From Comamonas koreensis (lineage in GTDB: Bacteria > Pseudomonadota > Gammaproteobacteria > Burkholderiales > Burkholderiaceae_C): a stretch of DNA of 64,000 bases. How positions within the stretch are numbered: the stretch's first letter is position 1; every line of letters starts with the position of its first letter. The DNA lies in contig NZ_JAJNCT010000021.1 in the NCBI RefSeq assembly GCF_021026195.1, positions 127,712-191,711 of the forward strand, given 5' to 3'. Positions 9,014 to 18,367 of this stretch are shown piece by piece. A model generated the notes under the pieces. The model was not told where the DNA came from, ran no database searches, and saw only the letters and a list, made by a program, of their open reading frames with translations. Both the position numbers and the translations under genes were made by a program.

Positions 9014-9790
9014 TTATTTCAGGCTTCCCGAGAGGAAGCGTGCCAGGCGCTCGCTCTTGGGGTTGGCCAGCACCTCGCGCGGCGGGCCTTGCTCTTCGAT
9101 CAGGCCCTGGTGCAGGAAGATCACGTGGTTGGAGACCTCGCGGGCAAAGCCCATCTCATGGGTGACGACCAGCATGGTGCGGCCTTCCTGGGCGAGGACC
9201 TGCATCACGCGCAGCACTTCACCGACCAGCTCGGGGTCGAGGGCCGAGGTGGGCTCGTCAAACAGCATCACCTCGGGCTCCACCGCCAGCGCGCGGGCAA
9301 TGGCCACGCGCTGCTGCTGGCCGCCGCTCATGTGGTTGGGGTAGCTGTCTTCCTTGCCTTCCAGGCCCACCAGTTGGAGGTACTTGCGGGCGCGGGCGAC
9401 GGCCTCGTCCTTGCTGATGCCCAGCACATGCACCGGTACTTCGATGATGTTCTGCATCACCGTCATGTGGGCCCAGAGATTGAAGTGCTGGAACACCATG
9501 GCCAGTTTGCTGCGCAGGCGCTGGAGCTGCTTGGGGTCGACCGCGTCCAGCGCGCCATTGCGGCCGGTGCGCAGCTGCAGCGCTTCGCCTGCGACGATGA
9601 TCTGGCCCTGCTGTGGTTGCTCCAGCAGGTTGATGCAGCGCAGGAAGGTGCTCTTGCCCGAGCCAGAGCTGCCGATGATGCTGATCACGTCGCCAGCACA
9701 GGCATTGAGCGAGACGCCCTTGAGCACCTGGTTGCTGCCATAGCTCTTGTGGATGTCCAGTGCCTGCAGTTTGTAGTTGGATGCGTTCAT
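9014..9790 (-). CDS. hisP: Histidine/basic amino acid ABC transporter, ATP-binding subunit
   Basis: The ATPase of a polar amino acid importer, 258 aa. The start [18 protein letters not shown] fits HisP; the upstream in-frame extension is non-coding-like. Motifs: Walker [10 protein letters not shown] near residue 40, Q-loop [13 protein letters not shown], signature [15 protein letters not shown], Walker [20 protein letters not shown] and the switch His in VVTHEMGFA. The C-terminus (ARFLSGSLK) matches enteric HisP closely. It is the last gene of a hisJ-hisQ-hisM-hisP operon, 19 bases after hisM. Arginine, lysine, ornithine or histidine could be the substrate. Confidence 0.93.
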   Translation of the reverse strand: MNASNYKLQALDIHKSYGSNQVLKGVSLNACAGDVISIIGSSGSGKSTFLRCINLLEQPQQGQIIVAGEALQLRTGRNGALDAVDPKQLQRLRSKLAMVFQHFNLWAHMTVMQNIIEVPVHVLGISKDEAVARARKYLQLVGLEGKEDSYPNHMSGGQQQRVAIARALAVEPEVMLFDEPTSALDPELVGEVLRVMQVLAQEGRTMLVVTHEMGFAREVSNHVIFLHQGLIEEQGPPREVLANPKSERLARFLSGSLK

Positions 9791-9809
9791 ATCTCGATGC
9801 TCAAATGTC

Positions 9810-10523
9810 TTAGGCCTTGCGCGGGGCCAGGTAGCCCAGGAAGCGGCGCTCCGCCAGGCGGAAGATGCCAATCAGGATGAAGGTGATGCACAGGTAGATC
9901 ACCGCTGCGGCGATATAGGCTTCAAAGGGCAGGTAGTAGTCCGAGTACACCCGGCTGGCGGCGCCGGTCAGGTCCACCAGCGACGGTACGGTCGATGCCA
10001 GGCTGGTCGAGTGCAGCATCATCACCACTTCATTGCTGTAAGCGGGCAGCGTGCGGCGGATGGCGCTGGGCAGCACGATGCGGCGCATCAGCTGCCAGCG
10101 GCTCATGCCCATCGCGCGGGCCGCTTCCACTTCGCCCTTGTAGGTTTCGCGGATCGAGCCGGCCAGCATCTCGGCCGTGTAGGCGGCCGTGTTCAAGGTG
10201 AAGGCCAGGAAGGCGCAGAAGAAGGGCTCTTTGAAATAGGTCCAGGGCCAGACCGCATCCCAGCGCGCCTGCACCCATTCGAGCTGCGAGAAGCCGTAGT
10301 AGATCAGGTAGACCTGGATCAGCAACGGCGTGCCGCGCATGAAATAGGTGAAGGCGCCCACGGTTTTGCGCAGCAGCCAGGAGCGGCTGACCAGGGCGAG
10401 CGCGCCCAGCAAGGCCAGCACCGCACCAATGGCCAGGCTGGAGAGCAGCAGCTTGAGGGTGGTGACCAGGCCCTCGCCGTACAGCGCAAGGGTGTCCGGC
10501 TGAAAAATGACTTCCCAGTTCAT
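9810..10523 (-). CDS. hisM: Histidine/basic amino acid ABC transporter, permease HisM
   Basis: One of two membrane subunits of the importer, 237 aa with about five helices. Start [19 protein letters not shown]; the ATG overlaps the hisQ stop codon (ATGA), which fixes the start and implies translational coupling. The EAA-type cytoplasmic loop that contacts the ATPase reads [27 protein letters not shown] near residues 140-165. [20 protein letters not shown] is the typical first-domain motif of the HisMQ family. Confidence 0.93.
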   Translation of the reverse strand: MNWEVIFQPDTLALYGEGLVTTLKLLLSSLAIGAVLALLGALALVSRSWLLRKTVGAFTYFMRGTPLLIQVYLIYYGFSQLEWVQARWDAVWPWTYFKEPFFCAFLAFTLNTAAYTAEMLAGSIRETYKGEVEAARAMGMSRWQLMRRIVLPSAIRRTLPAYSNEVVMMLHSTSLASTVPSLVDLTGAASRVYSDYYLPFEAYIAAAVIYLCITFILIGIFRLAERRFLGYLAPRKA

Positions 10524-11206
10524 AGCTGCACCTTTTCGGTTCCCAGGCTGTAGCGGGCATTGAGGCGGCCCAGCGCCCACAGCGATACCGACGTGTAGAT
10601 CAGGTACAGCGCAGCGGTGAACAGGAAGAAGATGAAGGGCTCGCGCGCAGCGGCGCTGGCCTGCTTGGCCAAATAGGTCATGTCTTGCAGGCCGATCAGG
10701 CTGACCAGCGCGGTGGCCTTGATCAGCACCAGCCAGTTATTGGTAAAGCCAGGCAGCGCATAGCGCACCATTTGCGGCAGGGTGATGCGAAAGAAGGTCT
10801 TGACCGGGCTCATGCCGAAGGCCCAGGCCGCTTCCATCTGGCCCTTGGGGATGGCCAGGATCGCGCCCCGGAAAGTTTCGGTCATGTAGGCGCCGTAGAT
10901 AAAGCCGATCGTGAAGGAGCCGGCGACAAAGGGGTTGAGGTCGACGGAGCTTTCGCTGCCCATCTTCTCCAGCAAGGTATTGAGGCCGATGGCGCCGCCG
11001 TAGAAGATCAGCAGCATCATCACCAGCTCGGGGATACCGCGCACGATGGAGGTGTAGACGGTTGCCAGCACCACCAGCGGGCGCCGCCCTGAGAGCTTGG
11101 CACTGGCGCCCAGCAGCCCCAGCACGGTGGCAATGGCAGCCGATGCCAGCGAGACCGCCACAGTGAGCAGCGAGCCCATCAGGATCGATTGAAAGTAATC
11201 ACTCAT
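10520..11206 (-). CDS. hisQ: Histidine/basic amino acid ABC transporter, permease HisQ
   Basis: The second permease subunit, 228 aa. It starts MSDYFQSILMGSLLTVAVSLAS; the seven codons upstream are not conserved. It carries the HisMQ motif YTSIVRGIPELVMMLLIFYGG and the EAA loop GQMEAAWAFGMSPVKTFFRITLPQMVRYA. About five membrane helices are visible. The stop overlaps the hisM start by four bases. The gene lies 194 bases downstream of the binding-protein gene. Confidence 0.93.
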   Translation of the reverse strand: MSDYFQSILMGSLLTVAVSLASAAIATVLGLLGASAKLSGRRPLVVLATVYTSIVRGIPELVMMLLIFYGGAIGLNTLLEKMGSESSVDLNPFVAGSFTIGFIYGAYMTETFRGAILAIPKGQMEAAWAFGMSPVKTFFRITLPQMVRYALPGFTNNWLVLIKATALVSLIGLQDMTYLAKQASAAAREPFIFFLFTAALYLIYTSVSLWALGRLNARYSLGTEKVQL

Positions 11207-11375
11207 AGTTTTTGGCCTTAGGCGCAACGATTGCGGTGCGCAATCGGGCCCATGGATGGCCTGGTGTTTGCCTCAGGAAGGCGCTGCAAATAGGCCTGGC
11301 ACCATGGAATTGCGGCGCGATTCATCCAGTATGAAGACTCTGGAGCAGCGCGCCGCTTGGTGTTAGCCCTGAGCA

Positions 11376-11393
11376 AAGGCGCCTGGGCGCCTT
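11376..11393 (-). other. Hairpin between hisJ and hisQ
   Basis: AAGGCGCC and GGCGCCTT form a short strong stem seven bases after the binding-protein stop, with no long T tract. In his-type operons such a hairpin often protects the binding-protein mRNA and lowers downstream expression; that role here is inference. Confidence 0.4.
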
Positions 11394-11400
11394 GCCAAGA

Positions 11401-12162
11401 TCAGTTGCCGTAGGGGTCGAAATCGAAGTACTTCTTCGCAATCGTGGCATAGGTGCCATTGCTGCGGATGGTCTTGATCGCTTCGTTGATCTGCTTTTTC
11501 AGATCGCCCTGGTTCTTGCGCATCGCAATGCCGATGCCGTCACCGTAGTACTTGGTTTCGTACTGGTCCGGGCCCTTGTAGCCGTAGTCGGCACCTTCGG
11601 GCTTGCGCAGGAAACCGCCATTGACTTCCACCTTGTCGGCCACGGTGCCGTCGAGGCGACCGGACTTGATGTCCAGGTAAACCTGGTCCTGGGCTTCATA
11701 AGGCACGATGGTCGCACCTGCAGGCTTGAGCTCGCCGTTGGCCCACTTCTCTTGGGTGGAGCCTTTGAGCACGCCAATCTTCAGGCCCTTGGCAGAAGCG
11801 GGGCCCTTGTATTCCACGCTCTTCTTCAGCACCACGGCGCTGGGAGTCTTGTAGTAGCGGTCGCTGAAGTCCACCACGCGGCGGCGCTCGTCGGTCATCG
11901 ACATGGAGCTGACGATGACGTCATATTTCTTGGCTTGCAGGCCGGGGATCATGCTGTCCCAGACTTGCTCGACAAAGACGCACTTGCGCTTGATCTGCTC
12001 GCACACCGCCTTGGCGATGTCCACATCAAAACCGGTGACTTCGCCTTGTGGCGTTTTGAAGGTGAACGGTTCGTAGGTCGGGTCGACAGCTACTTTCAGG
12101 TCTGCAGCAAAGGCAGGGGCTGCGATAGCGGCCACTGCCAATGCGATCAAGGTTTTACGCAT
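11401..12162 (-). CDS. Basic amino acid/histidine-binding periplasmic protein
   Basis: The periplasmic solute-binding component of the importer, 253 aa. Signal peptide MRKTLIALAVAAIAAPAFA, cleaved before ADLKVAVDP. The fold family (SBP_bac_3) is shown by YEPFTFKTPQGEVTGFDVDIAKAVCEQI, the ligand-contact segment VSSMSMTDERRRVVDFSDRYY, and IGVLKGSTQEKW. Two Cys (AVCEQIKRKCVF) match the conserved HisJ/ArgT disulfide. HisJ/LAO-type specificity is likely. It is the first gene of the transporter operon, consistent with the high expression binding proteins need. Confidence 0.92.
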   Translation of the reverse strand: MRKTLIALAVAAIAAPAFAADLKVAVDPTYEPFTFKTPQGEVTGFDVDIAKAVCEQIKRKCVFVEQVWDSMIPGLQAKKYDVIVSSMSMTDERRRVVDFSDRYYKTPSAVVLKKSVEYKGPASAKGLKIGVLKGSTQEKWANGELKPAGATIVPYEAQDQVYLDIKSGRLDGTVADKVEVNGGFLRKPEGADYGYKGPDQYETKYYGDGIGIAMRKNQGDLKKQINEAIKTIRSNGTYATIAKKYFDFDPYGN

Positions 12163-12443
12163 AGTGAATCCTCGGATCCTAATGTTGATAAGGTGGCTAG
12201 CATGCTAGTGCTTTTGCTGCCCGCCGTCGGGGTCTCAAATCGGCTTGTGGCGACCCGGCGACAGCCCTGCGCCGTGCTTTCAGGCAAAGCGGCGAGCTTG
12301 TGCGCATTATCACCAGCCTAAATGGCCATTGAGCGCAAAAATCGACGTTGAAGCGTCAATTTTTACGCCCTATCCAGGGAAACACTAATAAGTATTTGTT
12401 GTGACTGCCGTTTTGATGGCGTATTTTGCCGAAACGTTCGTGC

Positions 12444-12950
12444 TTACTTCTTCCAGTAGCCGGGGCGGATCAGCAGGCTGTGGACGCGGTAGGGCGCCTT
12501 TTCCTCGATGCCGATGTCCATCGGCACATAGGCCTTGTCACACTGCAGCAGGTAGCTGGTGATGTAGGGCGTGGGGCTGGTCATCTGGGCGCCGACCTTG
12601 CAGCTGCCAACGCTTTGGTGCACATCGTTGAACACCTGCTTCATCTGATCGGCCGTGACCTGCTTGTTGAAGTCTTCGGTAAAGGTTTTGGAATCAGGAA
12701 CGGCGGCCTTGCCTTCAAACGCGGCCAACAGCGCCTGGAAGCGCTGGGCCAGGGCCTTTTCTGCGGCCGGGTTGGGCGCGGGCGCCTGGGGTGCTGCCTC
12801 AGCGGCGGGCGGTGCGGCCGCAGGCGCTGGGCTGGCCGCCTCCTGGCTGCTCTGGGCCTGGGCAGCCAAAGCGGCGCAGGCCAAAGTGGTGGACAACAGG
12901 GCGTGGCGGGACATACGGTGCATGCGGTTTTCCTTGGTGTGGTTTTGCAT
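12444..12950 (-). CDS. Small exported protein of unknown function
   Basis: A 168-aa product with a likely signal peptide (HALLSTTLACAALAAQAQS), followed by a 30-residue Ala/Pro linker and a folded C-terminal domain of about 95 residues (FTEDFNKQVTADQMKQVFNDVHQSVGSCKVGAQ...). The domain pattern loosely recalls DUF3887-like domains found next to secreted serine hydrolases, but this match is weak. Two Cys (GSCKVG, LLQCDKAY) could form a disulfide. It may start at the second Met (MHRMSRHALL), which suits a signal peptide better. It is alone, 280 bases upstream of hisJ in transcription order, with no clear partner. Confidence 0.6.
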   Translation of the reverse strand: MQNHTKENRMHRMSRHALLSTTLACAALAAQAQSSQEAASPAPAAAPPAAEAAPQAPAPNPAAEKALAQRFQALLAAFEGKAAVPDSKTFTEDFNKQVTADQMKQVFNDVHQSVGSCKVGAQMTSPTPYITSYLLQCDKAYVPMDIGIEEKAPYRVHSLLIRPGYWKK

Positions 12951-13336
12951 CGGGCCATCCTAGGCGCTACAGCAGCGCTGGTGGTAACACTTGGTGTTCA
13001 GATGCAGGGGGATGAACGGGGGCGCAGAAGGCCTTTTCGAGGCTGGTCCTGCAGTCTTAACGGGCGAGCAGCCAATCGGGTGCACAAGTCGATCTGCGCG
13101 GTCTCTCCACTGTGCACCTTCATCACTGCAATCGCGCGCCGTCCAACGCCGTAACACAGACTGAGAATTGGCCTACATAGTCAGTCGATGCAAAACCGGG
13201 CCAGGCCAGCATCCATGCGCTTTTGCGGCGCACGCATGCGGCTTGGCGCGGCCCGCTTTCATCTTGGCGACCCGGTTTGGGCGGGCTTGCGGCTAAGGTG
13301 TCGCGCAATGATATGCAAACCCTGAAGGACATCGAG
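12951..13336. other. Divergent intergenic region, no gene seen
   Basis: 386 bases between the leftward small exported gene and the rightward TPP enzyme. It must hold both promoters. Open frames across it are out of frame with any known family and lack ribosome sites. No convincing operator or repeat was found. Confidence 0.5.
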
Positions 13337-14881
13337 ATGAATGGCGCACACAGTCTGGTCAAGACCTTGCTGGCGGCAGGTGTGGACACCTGCTTTGCAA
13401 ACCCCGGCACCAGCGAGATGCACTTTGTAGCAGCTTTGGACCAGATACCGGGCATGCACTGCGTGCTGGGCCTGCAGGAAAACGTGGTGACCGGCATGGC
13501 CGATGGCTACTACCGCATCGCGCGCAAGCCCGCCTGCACCTTGCTGCACTGCGGCCCGGGCTTGGCCAATGGCCTAGCCAACCTGCACAATGCCCGGCGC
13601 GCGCGCAGCGGCATCGTCAATATCGTCGGCGACCAGGCCACCTACCACCGGCCTTTTGATGCGCCGCTGACGGCCGACACCGATGGCCTGGCCCGCACGG
13701 TATCGGCCTGGGTGCATACCAGCACCCACAGTGCGGACCTTGGCCAGGATGCCGCGATGGCGGTGCGTGCCGCCTCGGCCTTTCCCGGCCAGATCGCCAG
13801 CCTGATCCTGCCGGCCAATGTCTCATGGGACGAGGGCGGCGTGGTGGCCCAGCCGCTGCCGGTGCCTGCGCCGCCAGCGGTGGATGGCCAGGTGATTGAT
13901 GGTGTAGCAAGGGTGCTGCGCCAGGCCGGCGGCAAGGCCTTGATTTTGCTGTCTGGCGCGGCAGTATTTGCGCCGGCCCAGGCGCTGGTGTGGCGGCTGG
14001 CGCAGGCCAGCGGCGCGGCCGTGCTGGCCGAGTACGGCGCATCGCACCTGCAGCGCGGCCAAGGCCGCATGGCGCTGGAGCGGGTGCCCTATGGCATGGA
14101 GGCCGCGATCAAGACCCTGGCCCGGTTTGAGCACATCATCCTGGTGGGGGCCAAGCCGCCGGTGGGCTTTTTTGCCTACCCGGGCATGCCATCCACCCAG
14201 TACCCGGACAGCGCCCAGCTGCATGTGCTGACGCGCCCCGAGCAGGAGCCAATGACGGCATTGCAGGCCCTGGTTGATGCACTGCAGGCGCCGCAGGCCG
14301 CCATACCCGATGCCGGCCCACGGCCCGAGGCGGCCACCGGCGCGCCCACGCCCGAGGGCCTGGCACGCACCGTGGCGGCGCTGATGCCCGAGGGCGCCAT
14401 CGTCTCGGACGAGAGCATCTCGTACGGCCGGGGCTTTTACCCGCACACCCATGCCGCAGCGGCGCATGACTGGCTGCACCTGGCGGGCGGCGCGATTGGT
14501 GATGGCATGCCGGTCGCGACGGGCGCCGCCATTGGCGCGGGCAAACAGCGCCGGGTGATCAACTTGCAGGCCGATGGCTCTGCTATGTATTCGCTGCAAT
14601 CGCTGTGGACGCAGGCGCGCGAGCAGCTGCCTGTCACCACCATCGTGCTGAACAACAGCCGCTACAACATCCTGATTGGCGAATACAAGGGCGTGGGCGC
14701 CACGCCGGGCGCCACCGCCATGCAGATGCTGGACCTGGGCAACCCATCGATCTGCTGGGTGAAACTGGCCGGCGGCATGGGCGTGGAAGCGGCGCGGGCC
14801 ACCAGCATGGAAGAGTGCGCCAGGCTGATGCGGGCCAGCTTTGCCCAACCCGGCCCTTTTTTGATTGAACTGATAATTTAA
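13337..14881 (+). CDS. Thiamine pyrophosphate-dependent enzyme, acetolactate synthase-like
   Basis: A 514-aa cytosolic enzyme of the TPP-dependent decarboxylase/acetolactate synthase superfamily. The ATG is preceded by AAGGA and begins MNGAHSLVKTLLAAGVDTCFANPGTSEMHF. The catalytic Glu that activates TPP is in LGLQENVVTGMADGYYR, near residue 50. The middle domain lacks a clear FAD-binding signature. The C-terminal TPP/Mg site is NLQADGSAMYSLQSLWTQ (ADGS in place of the usual GDGS) followed by IVLNNSRYNIL. Often annotated as acetolactate synthase large subunit, but it is shorter than IlvB and has no small subunit nearby, so benzoylformate- or 2-ketoacid-decarboxylase-like activity is equally possible. 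Confidence 0.8.
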   Translation: MNGAHSLVKTLLAAGVDTCFANPGTSEMHFVAALDQIPGMHCVLGLQENVVTGMADGYYRIARKPACTLLHCGPGLANGLANLHNARRARSGIVNIVGDQATYHRPFDAPLTADTDGLARTVSAWVHTSTHSADLGQDAAMAVRAASAFPGQIASLILPANVSWDEGGVVAQPLPVPAPPAVDGQVIDGVARVLRQAGGKALILLSGAAVFAPAQALVWRLAQASGAAVLAEYGASHLQRGQGRMALERVPYGMEAAIKTLARFEHIILVGAKPPVGFFAYPGMPSTQYPDSAQLHVLTRPEQEPMTALQALVDALQAPQAAIPDAGPRPEAATGAPTPEGLARTVAALMPEGAIVSDESISYGRGFYPHTHAAAAHDWLHLAGGAIGDGMPVATGAAIGAGKQRRVINLQADGSAMYSLQSLWTQAREQLPVTTIVLNNSRYNILIGEYKGVGATPGATAMQMLDLGNPSICWVKLAGGMGVEAARATSMEECARLMRASFAQPGPFLIELII

Positions 14882-14930
14882 TTAATTCTGAAAGTTCAAC
14901 TTTGGATCTCACCTACACTGCTGCCTGACC

Positions 14931-15368
14931 ATGCTCCAACGCCTGCGCAGCCGCCCCCGCTTTTCCGCCCTGATTACGGCGGTTTTTGCGTTGCTGCTGC
15001 TGGTGGCATCGGTAGCGGGTGTGCAGGTGCGCGTGCTGGCGCAGCCGATTACGGCGGCGCTGGCGGCCGATGTCTGTAGCGTCAATGCGCCGGCGCTGGA
15101 TCTGGCGCTGGCCCAGGCCGACCACCTGGCTCCGGATGATCTTCTGCCCGATGGCAGCGACAGCCATGCCAACCACAGCGCGCACGGTGCCCATGGCGCC
15201 GATTGCGTGCTCTGTATCGCCATGGCGCTGCCGCAGGCCTTTGCCCCCGATGTGCACCGGCCAGCGGCCCCTGCCTTCCACCACCAGTGGCAGGCCCAGA
15301 CAGCGCACAGCCTCCACGCGCCGGGCGCGCCACTGCCTGCGCGCGGACCACCACCTGTCCTCGTCTAA
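14931..15368 (+). CDS. DUF2946-type small exported protein, copper-linked
   Basis: 145 aa with an N-terminal hydrophobic segment (FSALITAVFALLLLVASVAGV) that could be a signal anchor. A His-rich stretch (SHANHSAHGAHGADCVLC) ends in a CxxC, the hallmark of DUF2946 proteins, and the C-terminus has the usual PARGPP motif. Such proteins are commonly encoded beside TonB-dependent copper receptors and CopD-like genes, as here. Metal binding by the His/Cys cluster is an inference. It sits 50 bases after the TPP enzyme and 213 bases before the copper receptor. Confidence 0.75.
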   Translation: MLQRLRSRPRFSALITAVFALLLLVASVAGVQVRVLAQPITAALAADVCSVNAPALDLALAQADHLAPDDLLPDGSDSHANHSAHGAHGADCVLCIAMALPQAFAPDVHRPAAPAFHHQWQAQTAHSLHAPGAPLPARGPPPVLV

Positions 15369-15580
15369 GTGTTGATGCCGCAGTGATGCTGCCGCTGCCA
15401 CCTCTGCGCTTTGCGTGCGGAGGGCAGTGCTTCAGCCTCTGCGGCCCATGGGCCTTTTCGCCATGCTTTTGATGCCTGCTTGGACTGCCTTGGCTGCAGC
15501 CGGCTGGGCATGGCTGCGAGCGCCCCCACCACATTTCTGCAAGCCGCTGCGCCCTGCAGCGCTTGCTGCGAGAGACCTTG

Positions 15581-17764
15581 ATGACTTCCTACTTTTTGGA
15601 GGCAGCGCCCAATCTGCGCCTGCCTGCCCCACCGCGCGCCCGTTTGCAGCGACCGCAGATGGCGTTATCCGTACTGATGCTGGCTAGCAGTGCTGCCTGG
15701 GCGCAGACGCCAGATGCGGCCGATGCCCCCGTGCTTGCTGTGGCCAGCGCGCCTGAGATCAGCCTGCAGGAGACCGTGGTGACTGCGGTGCATGAGCATT
15801 CGCCGCTGCAGGTGGTGGCCGACCCCAAGCAGCCGCGCCAACCGGTGCCGGCCAGTGATGCGGCCGACTACCTCAAAAGCATTCCGGGCTTTTCGGCGAT
15901 CCGCAGCGGTGGCTCCAACAGCGATCCGGTGTTCCGGGGCCAGTTTGGCTCGCGCCTGCCGATCCTGACCAATGGGCAGACCTTGCTGGGCGCATGCCCG
16001 GCGCGCATGGATTCGCCCAGCTCCTATATATCGCCGGAGACCTACGATGTGCTGACGGTGGTCAAGGGCCCGCAGACGGTGATCTGGGGGCCGGGCGCAT
16101 CGGCAGGGGTGGTGCGCTTTGACCGCGAACGGCCTGCGTTGGACAGCGGCCAGGTGCGCCTGTCTGCCAGCCTGCAAGGCGGCACGGCCGCGCGCAGCGA
16201 CCAGAACATCGACCTGCTGGCCGGCAATGCCGAGTACTACGTTCGCCTCACGGCCAACCATTCGCAAAGCAAGGACTACCGCGATGGCGATGGCCAGCGC
16301 GTGCCCTCGCACTGGGACAAATGGAACACCGATGTGGCGATTGGCTGGACGCCCGATGCCAACACCTGGCTGGAGCTGAGCGCCGGCCAAGGCGATGGCG
16401 AGGCGCGCTATGGCGGCCGGGGCATGGATGGCTCCCAGTTCAAGCGCGAAAGCTATGGCCTGCGGCTGGAGAAAAAGAACCTGAGCGAGCGATTGACCAA
16501 GCTGGAAGCGCAGCTGTACTACCACCGCGCCGACCATGTGATGGACAACTTCAGCCTGCGGCCCTTTGTGCCGGAGGGAGGCATGTCCATGCCGATGGCG
16601 GCCAATGTGCGGCGCACCACCACCGGCATGCGGGTAGCGACCACCTGGCAGCTGGGCCCGCACACCGAAGCGGTGCTGGGCGTGGATGCGATGGGCAGCC
16701 CGCATGACAGCCGCTCGGGCACGGAGATGCAGTCCTACCGCTACAAGCCCTGGGCGCGGGATGCCAAGTTCAGCAACCAGGGTCTGTTTGCGCAGGCCAC
16801 GCAGCACCTGGGCAGCGAGGACAAACTGGTGGCCGGCCTGCGGCTGGACCGGGCACAGGCCTGGCGCTACCCCAGCGGCAGCGGCATGGGCGGCATGGAT
16901 GGTATGGGCGATATGGGCGGTATGGGGGGCATGCAGGCCATGGCCGGCATGGATGGCCGCATGCCCGCCACGGCCAGCAACCACCGCGAACGCAGCGCCA
17001 TGCCCAGTGGCTTTCTGCGCTGGGAGCGCGCCCGCGCCGACGGCAGCACGCTCTATGCCGGCATTGGCCATGTGCAGCGCTTTCCGGATTACTGGGAGCT
17101 GGTATCGCCCAGCAACAGCGCCGCTGACCAGGGTGATGCCTTCAACCGCCTGCGGCCGGAGAAAACCACGCAGATCGATGTGGGCGCAAGCTGGAAGGGC
17201 GCGGACTGGTTGCTCTGGACCTCCGCCTATGTCGGCCAGGTGCAGGACTATCTGCTGTTTGACTATGCCGGCATGGCCGCCAACGTGCGCAATGTGCAGG
17301 CGCGCACCGCTGGTGCCGAGCTGGGTGGCAGCTACCAACTGAGCCCCGGCCTGACCGCCCAGGCCACCATGGCCTACAGCTGGGCCCGCAACCGCAGCGA
17401 TGGCAAGCCCTTGCCACAGGTGCCGCCGCTGGAGGCCAAGCTGGGCCTGGACTACCGGCAAGGCCCCTGGAGCGCTGGCGCGCTGTGGCGCCTGGTTGCC
17501 GCGCAGCACCGCTATGCCATGGGCCAGGGCAATGTCGTGGGCCAGGATCTGGGGCCCAGCGCTGGGTTTGGGGTGCTGTCGCTCCATGCGGGCTACAAGA
17601 TCAACGAGCAGCTGCGCCTGACTGCCGGTATCGACAACGTCTTTGGCAAGACCTATGCCGAGCACCTGAACCTGGCTGGCAATGCGGGCTTTGGCTTCCC
17701 AGGTGGGATGCGCATCAACGAGCCGGGGCGTACCTTGTGGCTGCGGGGCGACTTCAAGTTCTGA
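15581..17764 (+). CDS. TonB-dependent copper receptor (OprC/NosA type)
   Basis: A 727-aa outer-membrane receptor. The ATG six codons inside a longer TTG frame gives MTSYFLEAAPNLRL; a hydrophobic segment MALSVLMLASSAAWA is the probable signal core, so the N-terminus is unusually long. The plug has the copper-receptor family features DAADYLKSIPGFSAIRSGGSNSDPVFRGQFGSRLPILTNG, LGACPARMDSPSSYISPE and VVKGPQTVIWGPGASAGVVRFDR. A Met/Gly-rich insertion at about residues 433-464 (GMGGMDGMGDMGGMGG and onward) suits Cu(I) binding in an extracellular loop. The barrel ends WLRGDFKF. Flanked by DUF2946 and CopD-like genes, it fits copper acquisition. Confidence 0.93.
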   Translation: MTSYFLEAAPNLRLPAPPRARLQRPQMALSVLMLASSAAWAQTPDAADAPVLAVASAPEISLQETVVTAVHEHSPLQVVADPKQPRQPVPASDAADYLKSIPGFSAIRSGGSNSDPVFRGQFGSRLPILTNGQTLLGACPARMDSPSSYISPETYDVLTVVKGPQTVIWGPGASAGVVRFDRERPALDSGQVRLSASLQGGTAARSDQNIDLLAGNAEYYVRLTANHSQSKDYRDGDGQRVPSHWDKWNTDVAIGWTPDANTWLELSAGQGDGEARYGGRGMDGSQFKRESYGLRLEKKNLSERLTKLEAQLYYHRADHVMDNFSLRPFVPEGGMSMPMAANVRRTTTGMRVATTWQLGPHTEAVLGVDAMGSPHDSRSGTEMQSYRYKPWARDAKFSNQGLFAQATQHLGSEDKLVAGLRLDRAQAWRYPSGSGMGGMDGMGDMGGMGGMQAMAGMDGRMPATASNHRERSAMPSGFLRWERARADGSTLYAGIGHVQRFPDYWELVSPSNSAADQGDAFNRLRPEKTTQIDVGASWKGADWLLWTSAYVGQVQDYLLFDYAGMAANVRNVQARTAGAELGGSYQLSPGLTAQATMAYSWARNRSDGKPLPQVPPLEAKLGLDYRQGPWSAGALWRLVAAQHRYAMGQGNVVGQDLGPSAGFGVLSLHAGYKINEQLRLTAGIDNVFGKTYAEHLNLAGNAGFGFPGGMRINEPGRTLWLRGDFKF

Positions 17765-17821
17765 TGCAGGCCTGCGCCGCTGCCTGCTAGGTTCTGGTGG
17801 CGGCGCGCGGCTTTGTACCAG

Positions 17822-18292
17822 TTACAGCGGCACGCGCAAGAAAAGCACAATCACGACGCCCAGCGCCAGGTTCAGCGCAACGAGCTGGCGGATCTGGCCC
17901 AGGGCCTTGCCGCCTGCGGGCCAGTCCTTGGCGTTGACGGCCTGGTCCAGCCGTTTGAACAGCGCAAAACGGATATGGCCAAACACGGCCATCATCGCCA
18001 GGCCCAGCACGGCCATCACCATCCAGGAGACGGGCATGCTGAATTGGGCACCGGCCTGCGCGGCCATGGAATGGACCAGGCCCATCATCGCGATGCCCGA
18101 CAGCAGCACGGCGGCGATGATGACCAGCACCACGGCAAAAAAGCGCTGGAGCACATCGCGCATCAGCACCAGGCGCTGGGGCGGCTCCAGCTGTTGCAGG
18201 GCGGGGCGCAGAAAGAAATGCGCAAAGGCCATGCCGCCCAGCCAGACGATGATGGACAGCAGGTGCACGGTTTTGAGAATGATGTAGAGCAT
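17822..18292 (-). CDS. CopD-like integral membrane protein
   Basis: 156 aa with four hydrophobic helices: ILKTVHLLSIIVWLGGMAFAHFFL, FFAVVLVIIAAVLLSGIAMMG, PVSWMVMAVLGLAMMAVFGHI and LVALNLALGVVIVLFLRV. The HLLS..VWLGG motif in the first helix and a His in the third are features of the CopD / DUF2269-like group. It may pass or sense copper or bind haem; the sequence does not decide. It is convergent with the copper receptor, 57 bases away, which supports a copper role. Transcribed alone. Confidence 0.75.
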   Translation of the reverse strand: MLYIILKTVHLLSIIVWLGGMAFAHFFLRPALQQLEPPQRLVLMRDVLQRFFAVVLVIIAAVLLSGIAMMGLVHSMAAQAGAQFSMPVSWMVMAVLGLAMMAVFGHIRFALFKRLDQAVNAKDWPAGGKALGQIRQLVALNLALGVVIVLFLRVPL

Positions 18293-18367
18293 CGGGGGCG
18301 GAATATTGTGGTGTGGGGATGCCCTATGGTACGCGCCAAGCCGCCCCGGCTGGGGTGCGGGCCTGCT

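Noticed and set aside
15665-17665. A 666-codon open frame on the minus strand opposite the copper receptor
   Set aside because: It is an antisense by-product of a GC-rich gene with strong third-position bias; the plus strand encodes a clear TonB receptor, and the minus product has no family features and no ribosome site.
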